Assembly: GCA_032690845.1 (NCBI GenBank)
Contig: CM064432.1
Span: 55,674,071 to 55,738,070 of the forward strand
Direction: 5' to 3'
Source of the DNA: Eleusine coracana subsp. coracana
Taxonomy: Eukaryota; Streptophyta; Magnoliopsida; Poales; Poaceae
DNA length: 64,000 bases
Shown here in pieces: positions 55,623 to 64,000 of this stretch. Each line of letters starts with the position of its first letter. Position 1 is the first letter of the stretch. The position numbers were made by a program, and so were the translations under genes. The notes under the pieces were generated by a model that had not been told where the DNA came from, ran no database searches, and was given only the letters and a program-made list of their open reading frames with translations.

Positions 55623-55855
55623 GAGGCGCAACTGGTCCCCGACCAGTTGGGGGACTCGCCGACCAGTTGGGGGTCAGGCGAGTCGAGGTTGCGGCACAAC
55701 TCTCGTGGCTAAGGCGCGACTGCTGCATGAACGCCCTCAGGTGGGGCCCATTCGGACAGTGTTTTGGCGGTGATCCCGTGGATCCTTTAGGTTGGACGCG
55801 TTCGGGCTTTTTGGGGATGCCACGTGGCACCCCGGTCGTTACCCTCGACAATAGA

Positions 55856-56663
55856 ATAATTGTTATGCTTAATGTTAGTAACAATGATATAATATTCTTA
55901 TTGATAGTTTGGTTTATATCTCATGATGATGATAAGACGAGACCGGGCATGGATGTTGTTGGTTGCAGCAAGGCATGGTTCTTCGCTGAGTTATTAGCTA
56001 TGTCTGTGTTGATTAAGGATTGTATCGTTGTTGGTCATGTTTGCACAAGTTTTGAACGGTACCAATTGCATGCTAGTGTATGGGCACTAGTAAATTGATA
56101 TGGCCTGACAACTATAACATGACATCACCTTACCCCTTGGTTCTAGGAATCTGTTGAAGTAGATAGGTTGGATGCCCATGGCTTGTAGGGGACCGTATAC
56201 TCAGGCGGTGAGCCCGGACCGGTGTTATAAGCGGTTTGTGTGAAAGGTTGCTACATACGGCTCCAGGAACGCGTATGTGTCGTGCATATTGAATTTTCTC
56301 AACCGTTGATTAATCGAGTCGATTCGTTGTCCCTCGGATCGTAATAATGAGTATCATTTATTTACTTAGTCGCATCGTAGTAAGAAGAAGACCTAATGAT
56401 GATTACATGGTTGTTTTATGACTATTATAGTGTTGGTCGTACAATGATGATAATAATTTTGTTTGCAAACATGTTTGATTAGTTGTAGTTGATCACAGTT
56501 AGTTACTTGTTATTTATTATAACTCAGTTAAACTATTGAAAGTAAGGATCAACTGATGAGTGCTGTTTTTAGCAAATAAATCAGCCACCGTATGAGCCTT
56601 TGCATGTCTAAGAGCCAGTTCTGTGAACCATTTTGCGGGTAATGTTGAGCTATATTCAAAGTA
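55856..56663. other. Unassigned TE-like sequence
   Basis: No gene. The phrases near 56200-56290 (GGTGAGCCCGGACC, GGCTCCAGGAACGCGTATG) suggest decayed retrotransposon leader sequence, but no element could be assigned. Confidence 0.35.
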
Positions 56664-59600
56664 CTAGTCGATGATCCCGCGCGTTGCCGCAGGCATTAGT
56701 GATGTTACGTAGTCATATTAGAAGACTTGAAATTAAGCCATATATTTGAACGCTTTCTTTTTAACTGGTAGGACCTCGTGGAAAAAAAACTCTTATATTC
56801 ATAAAGTACCGTATATAATAAGGCTAAAACTATATCCGAACAGAGTATCAAATGTTTGGACCTCATAAAAATAGTGCATTTGTGGAGATAACAGAAGCAT
56901 CCCAGTTTACAGTATGAACCATGCAGTGCATACATGTGGTTTTAAGATTTACATATTAACTTGATAGTTGATACAAAACAAAAAGTACAATTATACATAG
57001 GTAATTTTTCCACTGTATGTATATGAACATTAAATTGTCACTAATTGATAAGATAAAATGTTTTTTAGGCTGAGCGATTGTGGTGGGTGGCCTCCATGAT
57101 AAGCCGTATTGTTACTGAACAAAGATGGTCATACTTTGAACAGCTGGTTTAAAAAGCACTTGACATGGCATAATGGCTATCAGTCCATACAAACAAAGAG
57201 GTCATATAGATTCTTACAAAAAACTATATATTGCTAAAAAAAACAACGTCCCAGGATCATTTTGATGATTACTATTCAGAACAGGTGGTGCAGCATATTA
57301 TTTCATCACCAAAGGCATGGTTGCTGAGGACATAGTCAAGGTATGCACAAATGCATATATTAGTCTCAGTCCTGTAGCATCCAAGGCAAAATCATGTTGT
57401 TGTATTATGTCTATTGAGATTCGCTCAGCTGTAAAGAGCAGAAGCAAGGTGTACCAGTTATAGGTAATTAAACACATAGTTAATGATAAGGTACTGTGTA
57501 GTTAATAAAAAGTGAGAGCAAAAGAGAAGCAAACAACACCAATTTCTTTATTACAGTTTCTGAAGAGTACTGGATGATCACCTAAATATGTATATACTGA
57601 AAAGAGTATATATATTCTGGTACAAAGGAAAAAAACAACCGTCTCTTGGTGAACAAACAACATAAAAATGGCCTACTACATGAGAACAAAAAAAAAGGAA
57701 GCAATAAATATCCCAGGAAGCACATTTATAGTTTTAGCTGGTAGTATAGTTATTCATGTGGTGCATACCTTGACAAAATGTAAGTGGATGATCCAAAAAT
57801 TGTGGTGTGTAGCAAAAATATAAGGAATATATCCATTAGACTTGAACTGAAGGTCCAGGGCATGTTGGGAAAAATTGCTAAGTTATTATAATGTACCGTA
57901 ATAAAAGTCAATATGGCAGGAAGAATGAAGAGAAACTAAGTTCATAAGTTTGTTTGATGGTAATGCTACCTTTATGCTAGATCACTAAAAATATCTTTGT
58001 AGACAACATCGTGTGTACTGGTAGCATACTCAGCAGGGTTATTTTCAATCAAAACACGTAGACCATCTGGTGACGTCACTCGAGAGAAAGCAACATAGAG
58101 TTGCCCATGAGAGAAAACTGGACTTGGAAGGTAGAAACCAACTCGATCAAGTGTCTGACCTTGGCTTTTATTTATAGTCATGGCATATGAAACTCGAAAC
58201 GGGAATTGACAACACTTTATTTTGAAAGATCATCTCTTGTCAACTGATGTAGTAACTATTCTAGGTATATAAGCCTTGCTCCCTTTGGCCTTTCCAGTTA
58301 TAATTTCTCCTTCAATTATACGGCGAGTTAGCTGGGTTACAATGAGTCTTGTTCCATTGCAAAGGCCCTTTGATGGGTTCAGATTACACAACAGCATTAT
58401 CGGTACTCCTACTTTTAGCTTCAGTTCATGGTCTGGCAATCACCTACTTGTACTATGTTAAGAAATTATGTGGGATAAAGTGCCTCAACTGTGGCACAAT
58501 TGGTAGTGTCATCATCAATCATATCAAAGCAGTAATACGGCATTTCTTTTGATGTCAGGCGAGATATCATTTGAGAATTAATCTGAGCTGCTATCTCGTT
58601 AGTCGGTGCAAGAATTGCTCGCTGACAAAATACATGGCTTGATCTGCTATGCCTGAAGTATTATAGACAAAGGAGATTAGTGCCTCAATGTTTCTTGATT
58701 TATCCGTTAACAACAAATAATCTAGAATTTTAATCTAGCATGTATCATCTTGGTTTGTAGGAGAGGCGTCAGGGACAGTTCCCTCTCCTATACCAAGTAA
58801 CCAATCTGCAAATGTTTCAAGACGTTCTCGCTGAACCTCAGATAAGGACGGAGTTCATAGCCTCATATTTTCTGTCAGCTTCATAAGGGCACAATTTGAC
58901 CACAAATGGGAATGTGTAATTGATGCACCTAATATCTCCCTCTGTTTCGTATTGGGAAGCACCGGTAGTGTTTGTCTAAAGTCTCCACCAAGCACAACTG
59001 TGAGGCCTCCAAACTGCTTATCAACACAGGATGGATGATATCTTAATGTTCGATCAAAGGCTTCAAAGCAATGCCGATGATTTACAAGGGCCTCATCCCA
59101 TATGACTAGAGATGTATTCTGAACCAGTTCTACTAAATGAGTATTCTTTTTTATGGCACAAACCTAGTGTTCTTCTATGTTCAATGGTATCCTAAAGTGT
59201 GAATGTGGTGTACGCCCACCTGGAAGCAAGAGAGTTGTTGTACCAGAAGACGCAACGGCCAAAGCAATCTTTCCTTGTGACCTAATATTGTTGAGCAAAG
59301 CATTTCAAAGGAATGTTTTTTCCAGTACCACCATAACCATCGACAAAGAATGTTTGGTGCAATCTTCTACTGACTTCTTGATAGTACCGTAGATGTGGTT
59401 TTGGTTTTGACTTAACCGGTGAAATTGTTCTTTTGCCTCTAATGTGACCTTTTGTAAATCATACGCTTTCTCATCTAGCAAAAGGCTATTGCTAATAATG
59501 GATGTACTGCTCACAGTTGGTTTAGGTAAGCTGAAATGAGCTAAACTATACCTAGAATTTTTAAGTAGCCTACTTATTTCATTAAGCACATAAGACCGAC

Positions 59601-59970
59601 ATGGCAATCTAGGGGAGTGGTAGCATAACCAGCTATCGCAGATTTAATCTGGTATGCAAAATCTTCGCCCATAATAGAAACGTGATCTTCGAATAAAGCA
59701 CAGGGACTACCAACATGACAAAAAAGGAGGAGCGTCACAAATAACTCACGTAGCTGGCATGGAAGAGCTCAATGAGCAGCATCGTTCATTGCAAAGGACC
59801 ACTCTTGATCATCACCTAGAAGCCGTAAAGCCTGACATGCAGCCTGAAATGTTGGATATCGATGGCCTTCAACAGTTTGTATATCTAAATAAGATTTTAC
59901 ACCTTTGACAATATGCAGCAACATATGAAGGTAAAAATAGCCCCCTTGGTTAGGGCCAATATGTACCACC
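56664..59970 (-). mobile_element. Helitron remnant, 5' part missing
   Basis: On the minus strand, a helicase pseudogene (59965-57976) is followed about 1.3 kb later by a Helitron 3' terminus: CCTGCG-GCAACG-CGCGGG hairpin, ATCATCGA, CTAG at 56664, then T. The Rep (HUH) domain that normally precedes the helicase is absent, because LTR-like sequence begins at 59971. Confidence 0.75.
57976..59965 (-). pseudogene. Helitron Pif1-type helicase
   Basis: Begins in the region linking Rep and helicase (YFYLHMLLHIVKG, then YPTFQAACQALRLLGDD, near 59930-59810), followed by LRELFVTLLLFC. Walker A reads VDGYGGTGKN (about 59345-59315; N in place of T). Walker B VIWDEALVNHRHCFEAFDRT is at 59110-59050, and motif III GGDFRQTLPVL near 58990. 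The C-terminal part has VGVPIMLLCNLNPSKGLCNG (58415-58350), and motif VI SQGQTLDRVGFYLPSPVFSHGQLYVAFSRV lies at 58165-58080 (broken here for length: SQGQTLDRV, HGQLYVAFSRV). The stop is at about 57972. Many stops and shifts break the frame. The protein would unwind DNA during rolling-circle-like transposition. Confidence 0.88.
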
Positions 59971-60702
59971 TGTGACACCCAGGTGTCTCTTTTGTACTTA
60001 ACAAGTATAATTCTCACAAATATATAATTAAGTGGAATATAAAATGTTAGAGTTGAAACCCTAAATTGAATTAATTGCAGTTAATGAAAAACCCTGCAGA
60101 GAAGCTTGTGAGGCAAGTTAAAATTTTTCTATACAACATATGCCAACTAATTTCATAATTAGTTTGGTAATGATAAAATAGAATTTTATAAATTAAATGA
60201 GCATTTTACCATATTTGGAAATACCTTAGACAATTAAATTAAGCCTAGAAACCTTTCAAATTTGAATTTGAATGATAAAATTTTTATAAGTATTCTGGAC
60301 ATTTGGGTCCCACCAGAGCACCAGAAATATCACAAGGGACCTATGTGCAAAATCCCATATTAATTTGAGCCTTGTAGATATTTTATTTTGAATTAATTGA
60401 AACCTGGGACATATTTGGGAATTTGGAAAGAATAGAAAGGGCATAGTGCAAAATCCCCTTTCTTCCTCCTCCATTGGCGCAGCAGGAGCAGAGCTCCGCC
60501 GGCGCGCATGCCACCGCTCCGCCTCGGTACTCCACGCCGCTACAGCGTGTCAACGCCCATCGCGTCCTATCCGGCACCACTCTTTACCCGTTCCCGGCCG
60601 CGACACGCCATCCCGCCATCAATTTCTGCCGCTCTGGCCACCTCCCATGGCTGCAGTATGTAAGCCTCATGACCATTGATGATTGGATCCCCAAGGTATG
60701 AA
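59971..60702 (+). repeat. Probable LTR-type sequence (TGTGACACCC start), truncated
   Basis: The helicase coding similarity stops at about 59965 and TGTGACACCCAGG begins at 59971, a common LTR start in grass chromoviruses. The following AT-rich part, CACAAGGGACC/GCAAAATCCC phrases and a GC-rich block (60470-60690) fit such an LTR. No matching second end or TSD was found before the Copia LTR at 60703. Confidence 0.45.
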
Positions 60703-62318
60703 TGTTTTGGTGATAGATGACAACTATGAAATTGTGGGCTAATATCTACATGAGTGTTGTCTATGTAGAAATCATCTCTAAACTCTATTATAAATCATAT
60801 GGATGATGGTTGCCTTGGCGATTGATGACAATGACCACAAACATGGAGGCTTGTAAACTTGATGGAATCCAAGGGTTGATGAAGATGGATCAAAGCAGAG
60901 AACAAGCTATGGTGCAAGTGTTTAGAACACTTGTCTAGTTGTTAGGGCTTTGAGTCCATAGGAAGAACCGGACTATCAAGGGGGTCTAGGTCATGCTCTT
61001 AGTTCATGTCTAGTCAGTGATGTGCAAGGTTGCTCGGTGAAATCACAGGCACTAGGTGATAGTGGAGAAGCCAAGGAGCTGTTCGGAGAAGACGGGAAAC
61101 AAAGTCAAGCGAGGACGATGAGTTTCAGCTTCTAGATATAGAGACCGGACATAGGGGTCAGTGGAGACCGAACTGTACGGTCACTATGGGGAGTTGTCTG
61201 AGACTAAGAGCGAGGAGCAATGATTCTGCCTGTAGACGATCCTGTACAGACCGGACGGTCCGGTCCGTAGGGATTGCATAGGGCAGAGAAGAAGGCTTCA
61301 GCACTGAATGTTTCTGGACTGGAGAGAGAAATGACCGGACGGTCCGGTCTACTGACCGGACGGTCCGATCAGTATAATTTTTAGAAGGGTCAGAGTGTTC
61401 TATACATAGTGCTGCAGTGACCGGACTGTCTGGTCAGGCAGTGACTGGACTGTTCGGTCAGTAAGCCCAGAAAGCTGATTTCATGAGGCAACGGCTAGTT
61501 TGAGGTTGGGGGCCTATATAACTTTGTTGCTGGGGTCTTGGAGACCTCTCTTGGCTAGTGGAATACCTAAGAGCATTTGGTATGGTCCAAGAGGAAAAGA
61601 GGAGAGCACTAGGAGGAGATATTGCATATCTTGAGGGTGCTAGTGGAGAGTAACTTGAGCATCTTGCACATCTAAGGCTAGGGTGACCTTGATGGTGTGA
61701 TCTAGATTGTTACTCTTGGTCTATGGTGAGACCTAGACCGTTTAGATGCCGGTGATCGAGCCTATCGTGATCGGTTGTGAAGGCCATCACATGTTTGTAC
61801 ATGGTTTGAGCCTGTAGTTGAAAGGGACATCGCTAGTGAGCGCCCGTGTCGGCTCGGGAAGTCCGGCAAGTTCTCGAGGGAGGCGAGCTTGAGCTTTGTG
61901 CATCGGTGACGCACACCGTGTCTTCACTCTAGGAGTGATTGCGGGCTCGTGGGGGAGAACTCCACTTGGTGGCAGGGAGGGACCGGGACTCCGGCGGGAG
62001 TGGTCCAACGAGGATTAGGGGAAGGCGCCATCCTTCCAAGACCTCGGGAAAAAATCATGAGCATTCCTTGACCCTCTCTTTACTATTCTGCAATTGTGTG
62101 CTCTAGTGAGTAGGGTGAATTGTGGCTTGCATATGCTAGTGTGTTTGGCTTTCGCGCTTTATCTTATCATGAAAACTAGCATGTGTTGGGTCTTGGCCTA
62201 CTAGAATTGTTTAGGTTGCTTCTCTTGTTAGATTCAAGTAGTGGAAATTGAAGTAATTGGATTCGTGAGTGGCTTACCGATTCACCCCCCCCCCTCTCGG
62301 TACGCCTTTGTCCTTACA
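60703..62318 (+). repeat. 5' LTR of the Copia element
   Basis: Starts TGTTTTGGTGATAGATGAC and ends CCTTACA two bases before the primer-binding site. The left boundary is chosen on TG and on the known start of related grass LTRs; the 3' LTR needed to confirm it is outside the window. A run of 10 C lies at 62285-62294. Confidence 0.75.
61142..61460. repeat. Palindromic GACCGGACGGTCCGGTC repeats in the Copia LTR
   Basis: Perfect or near-perfect copies at 61249-61265, 61333-61349 and 61354-61370, with decayed versions near 61167, 61419 and 61445. Each is its own reverse complement. Sireviruses are known for clustered palindromes in noncoding regions. Confidence 0.9.
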
Positions 62319-62320
62319 AG

Positions 62321-62332
62321 TGGTATCAGAGG
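62321..62332 (+). other. Primer-binding site of the Copia element
   Basis: TGGTATCAGAGG, complementary to the 3' end of initiator methionine tRNA except for the last base, two bases after the LTR. Confidence 0.93.
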
Positions 62333-62370
62333 CAAGTGATCATCTTTGAGGCTCACCGCCTTGAGTAAGG

Positions 62371-64000
62371 ATGCCAGGACTAGTAGGGAATATTCCTATA
62401 TTCGATGAGGAGGACTATGCTTATTGGAAGGCTCACATGCAAGCCTACCTTCAGTCCCTTGATCCAGAGATATGGTCAGTCACTCACGAGTCCGTTGCGG
62501 ATGTGAACCTACTTGAGCCTAATTATGTTAAGTGTAATGCTAAGGCCAAGAATGCTCTATTTGCTTGCATCTCTAACGATGTTTTTGCTCAGTTGGATGC
62601 TAGTTCCTCAGCACATGTTATCTGGACTGAGATTCAGGGGCTCCATGAGGGCACCGGTGATGTCAAAGAGGTAAGATACTATGTGTTGAAGAACAGTATG
62701 ATAACTTCACTAGATTGCCACATGAGAGAGCTAACACTGTCTATTCTCGTTTTCATATACTAGTGGAGGAGATCAATGCACTTGGGGATTATTTCAGGAT
62801 GAAGCCCGTTGAGGTGATATGAAGATTCTTGAGGCTATTCAAGGACCCCAAGTATGAGTCTATCATCACCTTCATCTTGAAAGGTGACCTCAAGACCAAG
62901 ACCATGAAGGATGTACTTGGCAAGATCACCGCCTTCGAGAGCTACCAATTGGGGATGGATGATCCTCAACCATCCAACCTTGCTCTACCGGCTGACAAGC
63001 AAGAATCTAGCAAGAGCAAGAAGAACAAGAAGAAGGTGATCATTGAGGATGACGATGAAGAGGATGATGATGAAGGTGACTTGACCGAGGACTTGGCTCT
63101 TCTCATGAAGAAGATGAAGAACTTCAAGAATAAGTTTGCTTCCAAGTCAAGGGGCAAGTGCTTCAATTGTGGCTCAAAGAATCACTTTGTTCGAGAGTGT
63201 CCAAAGCCCAAGAAAGAAGCATTCAAGTCACAAGATTCAAGTGAAGAAGAAGAAGATGACCCTAAGGCCAAGCAAAAGAAGAAGAGGTACTTCAACAAGG
63301 ACAAGAGCAAAGGCAAAGGCAAAGCTCAAGACTACAAGAAGAAGTTCTCTCGCAAGGCCCTTGTTGGAGAGTGGACAAGCGACAACTCAAGTGATGAGTC
63401 CTCTTCCTCAAGTGATGAAGAAGTGGTCGGCCTAGCCATGATCAAGACCACACCTCCACGAGCTCTTCCTTCACCTCCCACGTGCCTCATGGCCACGAGC
63501 CAACTTGGGGAGAGTGAGGATAAGAGCAGCGATAATAGCGATGATGAGAAGCACACGTGTGCCGAGTTGTGGAGTATGCTTGAGCAAGCCCGCGACATCA
63601 CCATCAAGAAATCCAAAATGTTGGAGGTGATAAGAAAAGAGTTTAAGTTGGCTAAGGACTGTGTAGTTGACCTTGAGAGTGAGCTCAAGGACCTTGTCAT
63701 ATCTCATGAGGCCCTAAACAAGAGTTATGACAAACTCAAGGGTGATCATGTAGAGATTTATAAGAAGTACAAGGCCCTTGAGATCACTTACAAGGCCATC
63801 AACATTGAGGATCATGCCTCTCCCTCCTCTAGTTCACCTAAGAGTGATGCTTCTACTATGTGTGATGAACTAACAACCTCGGTTTAGGTTTCTTCTCTTG
63901 AGCCATTTGTTTTAAAGGAATATCACAAGCTCAAGGAAGAGAGGAAGATGGTGATGGATCGCTTTGAGAGGCTCACACGTGGTAGAGCCATCCACAAGGA
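62371..64000 (+). pseudogene. gag: gag of the Copia element (continues past the right edge)
   Basis: ATG 62371 (MPGLVGNIPIFDEEDYAYWK). The UBN2/DUF4219-type gag region has YWKAHMQAYL, IWSVTHES, AKNALFACISNDVF and IWTEIQGLHEG. The frame is lost near 62690 (indel), a TGA in the other frame follows at 62819-62821, and the gag frame resumes to 63884. The CCHC knuckle CFNCGSKNHFVREC is at about 63160-63201, in lysine- and acid-rich sequence. A coiled-coil region follows (about 63560-63790), then TAG at 63885-63887, after which the same frame stays open (about 35 codons) to the edge. Gag would build the particle and bind RNA; this copy is broken at three or more places. Confidence 0.88.

Larger units (their letters stand above)
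54440..55850 (-). repeat. Solo LTR of a Gypsy-type element, 1411 bp, TSD ATAGA
   Basis: Plus strand TGTTGGTGTTTAGG... to ...ACCCTCGACA, flanked by ATAGA at 54435-54439 and 55851-55855. The sense strand is minus: ATATAAAAGGGG (about 54727-54716) is a TATA box, and downstream GAACCAGTATAATCCCC resembles R-U5 of grass Gypsy LTRs. Contains a (CA)n(GA)n microsatellite and three palindromic repeats. No internal region remains. Confidence 0.93.
60703..64000 (+). mobile_element. Ty1/Copia element of Sirevirus type, left part
   Basis: A 5' LTR of 1.6 kb, an initiator-methionine primer-binding site and a gag gene with a zinc knuckle and long charged coiled region follow in order, running off the right edge. 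Long LTR with palindromic repeats, iMet primer and a long gag point to the SIRE/Maximus lineage. pol is outside the window. Confidence 0.85.

Overview
The window looks like intergenic heterochromatin of a grass (Poaceae, probably panicoid). I see no intact host gene. It is a nest of transposable elements: two copies of one Tat-lineage Ty3/Gypsy family, two solo LTRs, a small LTR element, a large CACTA transposon, two L1-type LINEs, Helitron remnants and the left part of a Sirevirus-like Copia element. The grass assignment rests on element types: Tat elements with a second RNase H and an antisense gene, CACTA ends built from AGCGGCGGTT/AACCGCCGCT repeats, and LTRs rich in CCGGACGGTCCGG palindromes. 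Species cannot be fixed by eye.

Layout. Positions 1-11088: Gypsy copy 1 on the minus strand; its 3' LTR lies just outside the left edge. Positions 11089-35066: a CACTA element read on the minus strand. Its right terminus (CACTACCACAAAACAG) is at 35066, the TNPD/TNP2-like transposase gene at 16428-19680 and a second Ptta/En/Spm-type gene at 11089-13029. Gypsy copy 1 (right flank AATGT), a solo LTR of the same family (15661-16081, TSD CATTA) and Gypsy copy 2 (20494-34692, TSD AAAAA) all sit in it. Gypsy copy 2 carries a 2.3-kb minus-strand LTR element (23641-25953) in its pol region. Positions 35300-39620: a LINE on the plus strand. Positions 40051-47560: AT-rich sequence with a CACTA-like end, a GC-rich minisatellite and several Helitron 3' ends. 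Positions 47579-54279: a nearly full-length LINE on the minus strand with a 19-bp TSD. Positions 54440-55850: a 1.4-kb solo LTR with TSD ATAGA. Positions 56664-59970: a minus-strand Helitron remnant with a Pif1-type helicase. Positions 59971-60702: probable LTR-type sequence. From 60703 to the right edge: the 5' LTR, primer-binding site and gag of a Copia/SIRE element.

How the parts work together. The two Gypsy copies encode gag, an aspartic protease, reverse transcriptase, RNase H, a second (archaeal-type) RNase H and integrase. Downstream of integrase, on the opposite strand, each carries a gene with a Transposase_28-type domain and long coiled coils that appears to be spliced (six short GT-AG introns in copy 1). 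Every coding region except some individual exons is broken by stops or frameshifts, so nothing here is likely to be autonomous now. The most interesting candidates are the intron-containing antisense gene with its telo-box-rich leader, the TAATGA stop-start overlap between the two LINE ORFs at 35804-35809, and the subterminal-type repeats placed internally in the CACTA element.
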